DNA of 64,000 bases from Trichococcus pasteurii (GTDB taxonomy: Bacteria > Bacillota > Bacilli > Lactobacillales > Aerococcaceae): assembly GCF_900112935.1 (NCBI RefSeq), contig NZ_FONM01000001.1:424008-488007 (forward strand), in the 5' to 3' direction. The notes under the pieces are model-generated. The model saw only the letters and a program-made list of their open reading frames with translations, was not told the origin of the DNA and made no database searches. Position 1 is the stretch's first letter. Each line of letters starts with the position of its first letter. A program made the translations under genes and the position numbers. This document shows positions 17,065 to 26,132 of this stretch, one piece after another.

Positions 17065-17622
17065 ATGAAAATCGGAATTATCTCAGGAAGCGTACGTGAA
17101 GGAAGAAACTCAGCAGCTGTATCAGAATGGATCCATGAATTTGCCGAAAAACGCAATGACGGCGGCATCGAATATGAAATCGTAGCTTTAGCAAACTATG
17201 ACTTGCCTTTATTGGGCGCTAAATTACCGGAAGACCGCCAAGCAGCAGCTGGCGCAGCGATCCAAGCTTGGTCGGAAAAAATGGCTTCATTCGACGGATA
17301 TGTGTTTGTGACTCCTGAATACAACCATGCAGTCGGTGGCGCTTTGAAAAATGCATTGGATTTCCTGAAGCCTGAAGTTGCCGATAAAGCAGCCGGATTT
17401 GTAGGCTACGGAAGCTTGGGCGGGGCCCGCGCACACGAAAACATGCGCGTTATCCTAGGCGAGTTGAGCGTAGCAACAGTGCACACAACAGTAAACTTTT
17501 CATTGATGACTGATTTCGAGAACATGAGCAATTTTGTGCCGAATGATTATCATGCAGGAAATGCAACAGCGATGTTGGACGAATTGATCAAATGGTCCGG
17601 AGCACTGAAAACAATCCGTTAA
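17065..17622 (+). CDS. NADPH-dependent FMN reductase family protein
   Basis: A 185-residue flavodoxin-like protein. ISGSVREGRNS near the N-terminus binds the FMN phosphate, and TPEYNHAVGGALKNALDF is the family signature. It should transfer electrons from NAD(P)H to FMN, quinones or azo compounds in the cytosol. ATG 17065 has AAGGGGAA upstream. A TTG at 16972 in the same frame also has GGAGG at ideal distance and would add 31 residues rich in Thr and Asn. It is a single gene with a promoter at 16868-16896 and a terminator after it. Confidence 0.85.
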   Translation: MKIGIISGSVREGRNSAAVSEWIHEFAEKRNDGGIEYEIVALANYDLPLLGAKLPEDRQAAAGAAIQAWSEKMASFDGYVFVTPEYNHAVGGALKNALDFLKPEVADKAAGFVGYGSLGGARAHENMRVILGELSVATVHTTVNFSLMTDFENMSNFVPNDYHAGNATAMLDELIKWSGALKTIR

Positions 17623-17651
17623 TAGCAAGCTGAATAAGAATGATGAGAGGG

Positions 17652-17682
17652 GATCGCCATGCGTGCATGGCGGTCTTTTCGC
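17652..17682 (+). terminator. Intrinsic terminator after the flavin reductase
   Basis: GATCGCCATGC and GCATGGCGGTC form an 11-bp stem (one G-T pair) followed by TTTT. Confidence 0.75.
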
Positions 17683-17825
17683 ATTTCGGATAAATGCAGC
17701 CTTCACCTTTCGTCCATTGATTTTCTGAAAGCGAGCGTCTATACTGATACGTACTGAGCTTGCGGGCACGCAAGCCTTTGGATCACGTAATCAAGATACA
17801 TGCAATAACAATTGGAGGGGATAAA

Positions 17826-18512
17826 GTGGTTTTGTTGGGAAGTTTGGTCAACAGCGCTGCCATCGTTTTGGGAGGCGGCATCGGGTTGGTTTTGAAGAAA
17901 GGTTTATCGGATAGATTAGCCAGCGCGGTGATGAACGCTTTGGCGCTGTGCGTATTATACATAGGGATCAGTGGTATGTTGAAAGGCGAAAATATTCTGA
18001 TCACCATTCTGTCGATGGTTGCTGGCACTTTGGTCGGCGACGGGCTCGATTTGGATAAAAAAATCAATCAGCTCGGGGATACGATCGGGCAGAAGGTTGC
18101 TTCACCTGACGAAGGGGTTTCGGTTTCAAAAGGGTTTGTGACGGCAAGCTTGTTGTTCTGTGTGGGCGCGATGGCGATTGTCGGCGCTTTGCAGAGCGGT
18201 CTGACAGGAAACCATGATACGCTTTTCGCGAAGGCTTTGATCGACGGTATCGCAGCCATCGTGATGGCATCCAGTTTGGGCGTCGGTGTTCTCCTTTCAG
18301 CCGGCTTGATTCTCGTTTATGAAGGCGGCATTTCGCTTTTTGCCAATGTTCTTGCGCCGCTTCTGAATGATTCTGTAATCAATGAAATGACGTGTGTTGG
18401 CTCTCTGTTGATTGTCGGTCTGGCTTTGAATATGTTGAAACTGACTGATCTGAAAATCATGAATTATGCGCCCGCGGTCTTTTTCCCGATCCTTTTCGGA
18501 TTTTTTATGTGA
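17826..18512 (+). CDS. DUF554 membrane protein
   Basis: A 228-residue protein of about seven membrane segments, with the family pattern GSLVNSAAIVLGGGIGLVLKKGL at the N-terminus and GDGLDLDKKINQLGD in the middle. It matches DUF554 (YqgA/YdfK type), with no settled function. GTG 17826 was chosen because GGAGGGG precedes it and the conserved region begins within five residues; the frame runs further upstream without a ribosome site. It is monocistronic. Confidence 0.8.
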   Translation: MVLLGSLVNSAAIVLGGGIGLVLKKGLSDRLASAVMNALALCVLYIGISGMLKGENILITILSMVAGTLVGDGLDLDKKINQLGDTIGQKVASPDEGVSVSKGFVTASLLFCVGAMAIVGALQSGLTGNHDTLFAKALIDGIAAIVMASSLGVGVLLSAGLILVYEGGISLFANVLAPLLNDSVINEMTCVGSLLIVGLALNMLKLTDLKIMNYAPAVFFPILFGFFM

Positions 18513-18519
18513 TCGACTG

Positions 18520-18552
18520 AAAAAAGACGTTCCCAATGGGGCGTCTTTTTTG
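18520..18552 (+). terminator. Intrinsic terminator after DUF554 gene
   Basis: AAAAAAGACG and CGTCTTTTTT arms with loop TTCCCAATGGGG. Confidence 0.85.
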
Positions 18553-18615
18553 TATAACGCCTCTGTCTCCCTTATAATCGGTATCAAGGAAAGCCAACGG
18601 AAGGGAGACTGGACT

Positions 18616-19191
18616 ATGTGCGGACGTTATGCGCTTGAAGCGACAAAGAGGGAGTTATGGGAAAGATACCTGTTGGGGGAGATGGCAGAGGACGTCGAAG
18701 TGCGTGGGGAAATATTTCCGACCAACAGCACACCGCTGATAGTGCCGGGCAACGAGCTTGTTCATCACAGCTGGGGATTTGTGGAGCCTTTCGCTAAGCG
18801 CCCTCTGATCAACGCCAGAGCAGAAACCATACTCGAAAAGCCGACTTTCAGCCAACCTTTCCGGACAGCGCGCTGTTTGGTGCCGGCGACTGCATTTTTC
18901 GAATGGGAAAAAGTTGGCGAAGAAAAGCTGAAACGAAAAATTTCCGTATCGGATATCCCGATTTTTTCGATGGCAGGTATATTGAAGACGTATCAGGATG
19001 AAAATGGGAAACCTTTTACGGCTTTTTCCATCATCACCACTGCCGCCAACGATCAGATGCGTGCCATCCATGATCGCATGCCGGTGATACTGGATCCTGA
19101 AGATGAAGCCTTATATCTGGATCAGAAGGCCGATCCGAAACAGGTATGGAAATTGCTGAAACCAACTGCACACCTGTTGCTGCTGCAATGA
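18616..19191 (+). CDS. SRAP domain (YedK/HMCES-like) abasic-site protein
   Basis: A 191-residue protein. The SRAP hallmarks are present: Cys2 exposed after removal of Met (MCGRY), NARAET near residue 72, RCLVPATAFFEW near 92-103 with the glutamate, and HDRMPV near 155 with the catalytic His. SRAP proteins crosslink through Cys2 to abasic sites in single-stranded DNA and shield them. ATG 18616 is fixed by the need for Cys2. It is a single gene after the DUF554 terminator. Confidence 0.9.
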   Translation: MCGRYALEATKRELWERYLLGEMAEDVEVRGEIFPTNSTPLIVPGNELVHHSWGFVEPFAKRPLINARAETILEKPTFSQPFRTARCLVPATAFFEWEKVGEEKLKRKISVSDIPIFSMAGILKTYQDENGKPFTAFSIITTAANDQMRAIHDRMPVILDPEDEALYLDQKADPKQVWKLLKPTAHLLLLQ

Positions 19192-19244
19192 CCATTCATA
19201 ATATTTCAAAATGAGAATATACTCATCTTAATTTAATTTCACCG

Positions 19245-19273
19245 TTGACATCCTTATCTGATTCTTATAAACT
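19245..19273 (+). promoter_or_regulatory. Promoter of the orphan binding-protein leader
   Basis: TTGACA (19245-19250), 17 bases, TAAACT (19268-19273). Transcription should start near 19280, giving a leader of about 350 bases. Confidence 0.7.
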
Positions 19274-19308
19274 GAAAGCAACAAATAAATGACGTGCGAG
19301 GAGAATTT

Positions 19309-19380
19309 ATGCAAACGCAATCAACAGAACACAATCACATTCTCAGCTTTGACTTTAGCTACTTTAGGTGCTGTTTGTAG
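19309..19380 (+). CDS. Possible 23-residue leader peptide
   Basis: An ATG with a strong GCGAGGAG site opens a 23-codon frame ending FSYFRCCL. It lies 30 bases after the promoter and upstream of two hairpins, the second of them terminator-like. The end is rich in Phe, Tyr and Cys codons. The arrangement parallels the leu leader 1.7 kb downstream, also 23 residues. An alternative is a decayed signal peptide: the +2 frame reads FSALTLATLGAV. Confidence 0.5.
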   Translation: MQTQSTEHNHILSFDFSYFRCCL

Positions 19381-19462
19381 ACATGCCAGACATGGATGCA
19401 AACAATGAACAAAAAATTTGTTTGTATCTATGATGGCTGAAGCATTTTTGCGTGATGTGACA

Positions 19463-19564
19463 AGCCCCATAGATAGATGAAAAAATCTATTTGGGCTGTT
19501 GAGTTTCCATAAACTTACCATAGCAAAAGCCCATTTGGATAATCGTATCTGAATGGGTTTTTGC
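19463..19564 (+). promoter_or_regulatory. Attenuator-like paired hairpins
   Basis: Hairpin A pairs AGCCCCATAGAT (19463-19474) with ATCTATTTGGGCT (19485-19497). Hairpin B pairs AAGCCCATTTGGATA with TATCTGAATGGGTTTT (19526-19560) and ends in a T run as a terminator. The TGGGCT of A (19492-19497) can instead pair with AGCCCA of B (19528-19533), which would break B. This is the layout of an attenuator, but no T-box core is present. Confidence 0.5.
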
Positions 19565-19631
19565 GTATTCGGAACAAACAATTGCTTGCATAAGCAGTTC
19601 TCGCACAAATTAAAAAATAGGGGGAAATGAA

Positions 19632-20639
19632 ATGATTGGAATGGATTGGAAAAAGAAAGTAGCGACAACATTGGCGCTGACTTCTGCCTTATTGCTTGGT
19701 GCATGCGCCAGCGGTACAGATGAAGCGACGGATTCTTCCGCAGCAAGCTCAACAGCATCAGCGGATGCTGTGCGCATCGGTATCCTGCAGATCCTTGAGC
19801 ACGAATCCTTGTCGGCCGCACGCACTGGTTTCTTGGAAGTTTTGGAGGAAGCCGGTTATGTCGAAGGCGACAATCTGATTGTGGATTATCAAAATGCCCA
19901 AGGAGACCAAGCCAACCTGCAGAGTATGGCCGAGCGTTTGGCCGGCAGCAACGACCTCATTTTAGGGATTTCGACACCAGCTTCACAAGCAATAGCGAAC
20001 GCTGAAAAAGAAAATGCGGTTCTGTTCACTGCCGTAACTGATCCGATCGATGCCGGACTTGTGGCAAGTGCCGAAGAACCAGGCGCGAACATCACCGGAA
20101 CAAGCGACCAAGCACCGATGGACAAACAGATCGAATTGTTGTTGTCGATCGTACCTAGTGCGGAAACAGTCGGCATCATCTTTAACTCGAGCGAAATGAA
20201 TTCCATTGTACAGAGCGATCAAGCGAAAGCCTTGTTGGAAGCAGCAGGCGTGAACGTTGAAATCATGACTGTAACTTCCACAAATGATGTCCAACAAGTG
20301 ATGGAGTCATTGGTACAAAAAGTGGATGCAATCTACATCCCAACGGACAATACCTTATCCAGCACGATGGCTACTGTCGGCCAAATCGCTATGGAAGCCA
20401 AAATACCGGTCATTCCTGGTGCGACTGAAATGGTGGAAGCTGGCGGATTGGCAACTTACGGAATCGACTTCAAAGAATTAGGTCGCCAGACAGGAGAAAT
20501 GGCCTTGCAGATTTTGGAAGAAGGCAAGCTTCCTTCCGAATTGCCTGTCCAATTCCCTGAGACACTTCAATTGGTAATAAATGAAGAGATGGCTGAAGCA
20601 CTGGGCATCGATCCGGACAGCATCAAATTGCCGGAATAA
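19632..20639 (+). CDS. ABC transporter substrate-binding lipoprotein (TrpX/ABC_sub_bind family)
   Basis: A 335-residue lipoprotein. The signal peptide ends in the lipobox LLGAC (residues 21-25), followed by a Ser/Ala linker. The body, from VRIGILQILEHESLSAARTGF onward, with ISTPASQAIANA, FTAVTDPIDAGLV and ITGTSDQAP, matches the ABC_sub_bind family. This family includes streptococcal TrpX, which binds aromatic amino acids. No permease or ATPase gene is next to it, so its partners must be elsewhere or it is an orphan. ATG 19632 has AGGGGGAA upstream. Regulation through the leader is likely. Confidence 0.85.
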   Translation: MIGMDWKKKVATTLALTSALLLGACASGTDEATDSSAASSTASADAVRIGILQILEHESLSAARTGFLEVLEEAGYVEGDNLIVDYQNAQGDQANLQSMAERLAGSNDLILGISTPASQAIANAEKENAVLFTAVTDPIDAGLVASAEEPGANITGTSDQAPMDKQIELLLSIVPSAETVGIIFNSSEMNSIVQSDQAKALLEAAGVNVEIMTVTSTNDVQQVMESLVQKVDAIYIPTDNTLSSTMATVGQIAMEAKIPVIPGATEMVEAGGLATYGIDFKELGRQTGEMALQILEEGKLPSELPVQFPETLQLVINEEMAEALGIDPDSIKLPE

Positions 20640-20645
20640 TCTATG

Positions 20646-20693
20646 CACAAAAAACGAGGCTGCCCACTTAGCGGGACAGCCTCGTTTTTTGTG
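20646..20693 (+). terminator. Intrinsic terminator after the binding lipoprotein
   Basis: A 16-bp stem of ACAAAAAACGAGGCTG and CAGCCTCGTTTTTTGT with a loop at 20664-20676. Confidence 0.88.
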
Positions 20694-20716
20694 CTGTCCA
20701 GGATATAAGCGCTCTG

Positions 20717-20845
20717 CTCCGGCGAACGGGGACCTCGCCGAAGTTCGCCTAATATTTAGGGTGCCTCCTCCGATGAGCGAGGCTTCGTCGGAGGAGAGCC
20801 CGAAAGTTACCGGCGAACTCCGGTGAAAGGGGCCTGACCGGAGTT
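20717..20845. repeat. Cluster of GC-rich CTCCGG palindromes (site 2 of 4)
   Basis: Three units: 20717-20743, 20765-20796 (CTCCTCCGA with TCGGAGGAG) and 20816-20845 (AACTCCGGT with ACCGGAGTT). The core CTCCGGYGAA ... GCCT ... CCGGAG is shared with the clusters at 4.1, 28.6 and 51.3 kb. It sits between the terminator of one gene and the leu promoter. Confidence 0.75.
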
Positions 20846-20929
20846 GAGGACCACAATCCATCGCAAACCACAGCGCTCTTCCGGTTCCGCGGGGTGTCAC
20901 ATGATTTTGTAAGGAAATGGGAAAAGGGG

Positions 20930-20958
20930 TTGACAAAAGAAGACACATTGCATAAAAT
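20930..20958 (+). promoter_or_regulatory. Promoter of the leu operon
   Basis: TTGACA (20930-20935), a 17-base spacer and TAAAAT (20953-20958); close to consensus. Confidence 0.85.
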
Positions 20959-21022
20959 GAGAATACGATAATAAAACTTAATGAAAAATTAGAAGGCTAC
21001 AAAAAAAGAGGAGGGGATCGTC

Positions 21023-21094
21023 ATGGAAGATGCAAACGTATCAGCTAACGTAATCATGGGGACTACCCCTTCTTTCAACGGCTTATTATTATAG
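21023..21094 (+). CDS. leu leader peptide
   Basis: A 23-codon frame with a strong GAGGAGGGG site, ending in Gly followed by three consecutive TTA leucine codons (21083-21091) and TAG. It lies between the leu promoter and a terminator upstream of leuA. Runs of leucine codons at the end of such a peptide are the classic sign of ribosome-mediated attenuation responding to Leu-tRNA. Confidence 0.85.
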   Translation: MEDANVSANVIMGTTPSFNGLLL

Positions 21095-21217
21095 CAGGGC
21101 TTGGACACTGGAATATCAGTCGTTTGAGCCCTGCTTGGCATTGACAAATAATGGGGCTGAAGCGATTATTTATTGACCTTCGAAATGCATCCATTATTTG
21201 TGGATGCATTTTTTTTC
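21094..21217 (+). promoter_or_regulatory. leu operon transcription attenuator
   Basis: Hairpin 1 pairs GCAGGGCT (21094-21101, starting at the last base of the leader stop codon) with AGCCCTGC (21127-21134). The terminator pairs AAATGCATCCA (21183-21193) with TGGATGCATTT (21201-21211) and ends in T8. A competing perfect 11-bp pairing joins ACAAATAATGG (21144-21154) to CCATTATTTGT (21191-21201), which would prevent the terminator. A further 7-bp local hairpin (21146-21152 with 21165-21171) could block that antiterminator. Confidence 0.82.
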
Positions 21218-21281
21218 GAAATTTACTCTTATGATTCTTTAATGAAACCAATAAACGAAAAATGAACCGGAGGAAAAGACC

Positions 21282-22838
21282 ATGACCGAAAAACAGTACA
21301 TTCAATTCTTTGATACGACCCTGCGCGACGGGGAACAGACGCCTGGCGTGAACTTCAACACGAAAGAGAAAGTGCAGATTGCCTTGCAGATGGAAAAATG
21401 GGGGATCGATGTTATCGAGGCAGGGTTCCCGATTTCTTCAGAAGGCGACTTTGAAGCAGTAAAAGCAATTGCCGGCGCTGTCAAAAACATGACGGTAGCA
21501 GGACTTGCGCGTTGCAACGAAAAGGATATCGATGCGGCTCATGAAGCCTTGAAGGATGCAACAGATCCACAGATCCACATTTTTATTGCAACCAGTCCCG
21601 TCCATATGGAATTCAAACTGAAAATGAGCAAAGAAGAAGTGCTAGCCTCTGTTGCACATCATGTGGCATACGCCAAATCAAAATTCGAGAAAGTCCAGTT
21701 CTCCCCTGAGGATGCAACAAGGAGTGATTGGGATTTCCTGGTTGAAGTCGTCAATCTGGCTATCGAAAAGGGCGCAACGGTCATCAACATTCCTGATACC
21801 GTTGGCTATACCAATCCGACCGAATTCGGCAATCTGTTCAAATACCTGAAGCAAAACGTAACCCGCTTTGATGACGTCATCTTCTCCTCCCATTGCCACG
21901 ATGATCTGGGTATGGCAACAGCAAATGCTTTGGCTGCAGTCGAAAATGGCGCTCTTCGGGTAGAAGGCACCATCAACGGGATCGGAGAGCGCGCAGGAAA
22001 TACGGCACTTGAGGAAGTTGCAGTCGCTCTTCACATCCGCAAAAACTATTATGAAAAAGAAACGGGTATGGTACTGAAGGAAACGAAGCGCACAAGCGAT
22101 TTGGTCAGCCGTCTTTCCGGCATGCCGATCCCGCGCAACAAAGCCGTCATCGGTGGCAATGCCTACGCACACGAGTCCGGGATCCATCAGGATGGCGTGC
22201 TTAAAAATCCTGAAACGTATGAAATCATCACACCGCAATTGGTCGGCGTGGAGCATAATTCGTTGCCGTTGGGCAAGCTTTCCGGCCGTCACGCCTTCGT
22301 GGATCGGATTGCGCAAATGGGTTATGAAATCACCGATCCGGCAGAAATCAAAATATTGTTCGCACGCTTCAAGGAGTTGGCTGACAAGAAGAAGAACGTG
22401 ACCGAAGAGGACATCCATGCGCTGATGGTCGGCAAGTCGATCGAGGACGAATCTGCTTACGAGCTGAAACGTCTGCAAGTGCAGTTTGTGAAGGATGGCA
22501 TTCAAGCGGCAATCGTCGGCATCCAGGACAAGGGCAATAAAGATGCGAAGATGCAGGATTCCGCGACCGGATCGGGAAGCATCGAAGCAATCTACAACAC
22601 CATAAACCGCATTATGGAGCAAGAAATCATTTTGAAGGAATACAATATCGAAGCCATCACGGGCGGGAAAGATGCGCAAGCAGAAGTGCACGTGGTCGTG
22701 GAGGATGAGGACGGCAAGAGCTATAACGGCACAGGCATCGACTTCGACGTCCTGACGGCATCCGCGAAAGCGTATATCCAAGCGAGCGGGAAAGCAAAAA
22801 ATAAACAGACAATAGAAAAAGTATCAGCACATTTCTGA
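21282..22838 (+). CDS. leuA: 2-isopropylmalate synthase
   Basis: A 518-residue enzyme that condenses acetyl-CoA with 2-oxoisovalerate, the first committed step of leucine synthesis. The TIM-barrel signature [16 protein letters not shown] is at residues 8-23; the HCHDDLG (His-x-His metal site) and [13 protein letters not shown] segments are present. The C-terminal part from about residue 390 is the LeuA regulatory domain, so leucine feedback inhibition is expected. ATG 21282 has GGAGGAAAA upstream. It heads leuABCD. Confidence 0.96.
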   Translation: MTEKQYIQFFDTTLRDGEQTPGVNFNTKEKVQIALQMEKWGIDVIEAGFPISSEGDFEAVKAIAGAVKNMTVAGLARCNEKDIDAAHEALKDATDPQIHIFIATSPVHMEFKLKMSKEEVLASVAHHVAYAKSKFEKVQFSPEDATRSDWDFLVEVVNLAIEKGATVINIPDTVGYTNPTEFGNLFKYLKQNVTRFDDVIFSSHCHDDLGMATANALAAVENGALRVEGTINGIGERAGNTALEEVAVALHIRKNYYEKETGMVLKETKRTSDLVSRLSGMPIPRNKAVIGGNAYAHESGIHQDGVLKNPETYEIITPQLVGVEHNSLPLGKLSGRHAFVDRIAQMGYEITDPAEIKILFARFKELADKKKNVTEEDIHALMVGKSIEDESAYELKRLQVQFVKDGIQAAIVGIQDKGNKDAKMQDSATGSGSIEAIYNTINRIMEQEIILKEYNIEAITGGKDAQAEVHVVVEDEDGKSYNGTGIDFDVLTASAKAYIQASGKAKNKQTIEKVSAHF

Positions 22839-22856
22839 TGAGGGGGAAAAAGTAAG

Positions 22857-23903
22857 ATGAATTATACGATTGCAGCATTGCCCGGAGATGGCATTGGACC
22901 AGAAATAATGGAAAGCGGATTGACTTTGCTGGAAACACTCGGCAAAAAATTTCATCATGAATTCAACGTGACGGTTTACCCATTCGGAGGAGCCGGCATC
23001 GATGAAACCGGCGATCCGATTCCACCACAAACGATCAAAGGCTGTTCTGAAGCTGATGCAATCCTGTTGGCCGCAATCGGCGGACCGAAATGGGAAAAAG
23101 CCGAGAAAACACCGGAAGATGGCCTTTTGCAATTGCGTAAGACGTTGGGACTTTTCTCGAACATCCGCCCGATTGCGGTCAGCGACAGCATCGCCCACCT
23201 GTCCCCGTTGAAGACGGAGCGGGTAAAAGGCACTGACTTCATCGTTGTCCGTGAATTGACAGGTGGCCTGTACTTCGGCCAGCCGAAGCATTGGAACGAT
23301 GAGGAAGCGACTGATACACTCTTCTATAAGAAGAGCGAAATCGATCGGATCGTACGCCAGGCTTTTGACATCGCGATGACGCGCAGCAAAAAGCTGACTT
23401 CCGTCGATAAAGCGAACGTATTGGCCAGCAGCAAACTGTGGCGTAAAACAGTAAATGAAATCGCAACAGAATACCCGGAAGTTACCGTTGATCATTTGTA
23501 TGTCGATGCGGCTTCGATGAAAATCATCCAAGATCCGACTTCATTCGATGTTATCGTAACGGAAAACATGTTCGGGGATATCCTGAGCGATGAGGCATCC
23601 GTCATCACAGGCTCATTAGGCATGCTGCCTTCCGGAAGCCATGCAGTATCCGGTCCATCCTTATATGAACCGATCCATGGTTCCGCACCGGACATCGCCG
23701 GTAAAAACATCGCGAATCCGATGTCGATGATCTTATCCGTTGCCATGATGCTGCGTCAAAGCTTCCAGCTGCATGAAGAGGCGGATGCGCTTGAAAAAGC
23801 AGCCTCCGAGGTGATGGATGCCGGTTTCCTGACGGCTGATCTGGGCGGCACGACGACAACGACAGCATTTACTGAACAAGTGAAAGCCATTTTGGAAAAG
23901 TGA
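22857..23903 (+). CDS. leuB: 3-isopropylmalate dehydrogenase
   Basis: A 348-residue NAD-dependent dehydrogenase that oxidises and decarboxylates 3-isopropylmalate. GDGIGPEIM at the N-terminus, RELTGGLYFG, the YVDAASM segment and the metal-binding NMFGDILSDEAS are the standard family motifs. It starts 18 bases after leuA behind AGGGGGAAAA and is second in the operon. Confidence 0.96.
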   Translation: MNYTIAALPGDGIGPEIMESGLTLLETLGKKFHHEFNVTVYPFGGAGIDETGDPIPPQTIKGCSEADAILLAAIGGPKWEKAEKTPEDGLLQLRKTLGLFSNIRPIAVSDSIAHLSPLKTERVKGTDFIVVRELTGGLYFGQPKHWNDEEATDTLFYKKSEIDRIVRQAFDIAMTRSKKLTSVDKANVLASSKLWRKTVNEIATEYPEVTVDHLYVDAASMKIIQDPTSFDVIVTENMFGDILSDEASVITGSLGMLPSGSHAVSGPSLYEPIHGSAPDIAGKNIANPMSMILSVAMMLRQSFQLHEEADALEKAASEVMDAGFLTADLGGTTTTTAFTEQVKAILEK

Positions 23904-23918
23904 AGGGGAGTACATAGT

Positions 23919-25307
23919 ATGAGCAGAACACTTTTTGATAAACTTTGGGACAGACACGTCATTACAGGAGCAGCAGGTGAACCGCAATTGTTGTATGTGG
24001 ATCTGCACTTGATCCATGAAGTGACTTCACCGCAAGGCTTCGACGGCTTGCGCGAAACCAACCGCCAAGTCCGACGCCCAGATAAAACGATCGCAACGGT
24101 CGACCACAATGTGCCGACGGAAGATATCTTCAACATCAAAGACCTTATTTCGAAGAAACAGATTGAAGCGCTGCAGAAGAATTGCGCAGAATTCAACATC
24201 CCGTTGATGGACATCGGCACAGCCAACCAAGGAATCGTGCACATGGTCGGACCGGAATTGGGCGCAACCCAACCAGGAAAGATTGTCGTCTGCGGAGATT
24301 CGCATACGGCTACGCATGGCGCTTTCGGAGCGATGGCTTTCGGAATCGGCAGCTCGGAAGTTGAGCATGTTTTTGCAACGCAGTCCATCTGGCAGAAGAA
24401 ACCGAAGTCGATGGGCGTCAAAATCACCGGAAAATTGCCTGCGGGCGTCTATGCCAAAGACATCATCCTGCACCTGATCGCTACTTACGGGACAGCCTTC
24501 GGGAGCGGCTATGCGATTGAATTCTACGGGGATACAGTGGAAGCCTTGACGATGGAAGAACGGATGACGATCTGTAACATGTCCATCGAATTCGGTGCCA
24601 AAATCGGCATGATGGCGCCGGATCAGACTACCTACGATTATCTGCGCGGCCGCCGTTATGCACCAGAAAACATGGAGAAAGCCATCGCTGATTGGGAGAC
24701 CCTGAAGAGCGATCCGGATGCTGTCTATGACACTTCCATCGCTATCGATGTTTCCGACTTGGCTCCTTATGTAACATGGGGAACAAACCCCGGCATGGGC
24801 GTGCAATTCGGCGAGAAATTCCCTGAAATACAGGATAAGAATGACGAGCGCGCGTATAACTACATGGACCTGCAACCCGGCCAAACGGCTGAAGAGATTC
24901 CATTGGGCTTTGTCTTCATCGGTTCTTGTACGAATGCGCGTCTGTCCGATCTGATCGAAGCCGCGAAGTACGTCAAAGGCGGAAAAGTGCCTGATCACAT
25001 CCAAGCTATGGTCGTTCCGGGCAGCCGGACAGTCCGGGATGCTGCCGCAGAATTGGGCTTGGACAAGATTTTCATCGATGCAGGATTTGAATGGCGTGAA
25101 CCAGGCTGCTCGGCTTGTTTGGGGATGAACCCGGATAAAGTGCCTGCAGGGGTACACTGCGCTTCAACCTCCAACCGTAACTTTGAAGGCCGGCAAGGCA
25201 AGGGTTCGCGGACGCACTTGGTCAGCCCAGCCATGGCTGGAGCTGCTGCAGTGAACGGTAAATTTGTGGATATCAGAAAGGAAGCAGTGACTTATGGAGC
25301 CAATTAA
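23919..25307 (+). CDS. leuC: 3-isopropylmalate dehydratase large subunit
   Basis: A 462-residue aconitase-fold protein carrying the [4Fe-4S] cluster. One cysteine lies in [12 protein letters not shown] and two in GCSACLGMN, giving the three cluster ligands. [12 protein letters not shown] and VDHNVPT are also conserved. With LeuD it isomerises 2- to 3-isopropylmalate. ATG 23919 lies 15 bases after leuB; the last 14 bases overlap leuD. Confidence 0.96.
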   Translation: MSRTLFDKLWDRHVITGAAGEPQLLYVDLHLIHEVTSPQGFDGLRETNRQVRRPDKTIATVDHNVPTEDIFNIKDLISKKQIEALQKNCAEFNIPLMDIGTANQGIVHMVGPELGATQPGKIVVCGDSHTATHGAFGAMAFGIGSSEVEHVFATQSIWQKKPKSMGVKITGKLPAGVYAKDIILHLIATYGTAFGSGYAIEFYGDTVEALTMEERMTICNMSIEFGAKIGMMAPDQTTYDYLRGRRYAPENMEKAIADWETLKSDPDAVYDTSIAIDVSDLAPYVTWGTNPGMGVQFGEKFPEIQDKNDERAYNYMDLQPGQTAEEIPLGFVFIGSCTNARLSDLIEAAKYVKGGKVPDHIQAMVVPGSRTVRDAAAELGLDKIFIDAGFEWREPGCSACLGMNPDKVPAGVHCASTSNRNFEGRQGKGSRTHLVSPAMAGAAAVNGKFVDIRKEAVTYGAN

Positions 25308-25881
25308 AGTACATAACGGTAAGACCGTTGCCTTGATGAACAACAACATCGACACCGATCAAATCATCCCGAAAGTATTCCTGAAACGGATTGAAAAAAC
25401 GGGCTTCGGCGCTTTTGTTTTCGATGAATGGCGCTTCCTGAAAAACGGCGATCCGAATCCGGAGTTCCCTTTGAACGATGCCGACCGCCAAGAAGCAACG
25501 ATCCTCGTGACCGGGGATAACTTCGGCTGCGGATCTTCCCGTGAGCATGCCGCATGGGCGTTGAAGGATTACCGTTTCCGCGTCATCATCGCCGGCAGCT
25601 ACAGCGATATCTTCTATATGAACTCCTTGAAAAACGGTCTGTTGTTGATCGAATTGCCGCAAGAGCAACGCGACGCTTTGGCGCAGTTGTCTGCAGACGA
25701 AACCATCCAAATCGATTTGCCGAATCAAGTGGTCAGAACCAGCACTGCAGAGTATCCTTTCGCCATCGATCCAACTTGGAAGCACAAATTGGAGAACGGC
25801 ATCGACGACATCACCGAAACGATGGCCTACAAAGATGAGATTGATGCGTATGAAGCAAAATGGGACAATATTTACGCATAG
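25294..25881 (+). CDS. leuD: 3-isopropylmalate dehydratase small subunit
   Basis: A 195-residue swivel-domain subunit of isopropylmalate isomerase. [15 protein letters not shown] near the N-terminus and [13 protein letters not shown] near residue 73 are the substrate-binding signatures. Its start ATG 25294 lies inside the end of leuC, with AAGGAAG upstream, suggesting translational coupling. It is the last gene of the operon; no ilv genes follow. Confidence 0.95.
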   Translation: MEPIKVHNGKTVALMNNNIDTDQIIPKVFLKRIEKTGFGAFVFDEWRFLKNGDPNPEFPLNDADRQEATILVTGDNFGCGSSREHAAWALKDYRFRVIIAGSYSDIFYMNSLKNGLLLIELPQEQRDALAQLSADETIQIDLPNQVVRTSTAEYPFAIDPTWKHKLENGIDDITETMAYKDEIDAYEAKWDNIYA

Positions 25882-25887
25882 ATGAAA

Positions 25888-25937
25888 GAAGCGAGAAATT
25901 TCCTTCAATTGGAGGGAAGTTCTCGCTTGTTTTTTTG
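25888..25937 (+). terminator. Intrinsic terminator of the leu operon
   Basis: AGCGAGAAATTTCC and GGGAAGTTCTCGCTT arms (one bulge) are followed by T7. Confidence 0.85.
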
Positions 25938-26132
25938 AATTAAGGTAAGATGGAGTTGCGTCAAGGTCTATCAAATATGACGATATGTTGTCGTTGTCGC
26001 TAAAAAAACATTATCCTATACTGCTTTATGTTATAATATCTTGTCTGTCGTTAAGCCCCTATTTGAGGATATCTGCAGAAAAAGGCCCGCAGGATGGATG
26101 AATGAATTTTCCCTACAGGAGGAATGAATAAG

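Noticed and set aside
19319..19405. Decayed lipoprotein gene in the +2 frame (FSALTLATLGAV)
   Set aside because: The stretch resembles a signal peptide but lacks its own start and stops soon after; the in-frame peptide with a strong ribosome site fits the leader better. Not fully excluded.
20959..21281. T-box leader for the leu operon
   Set aside because: No GGTGG core is present; the leader peptide and attenuator explain the region instead.
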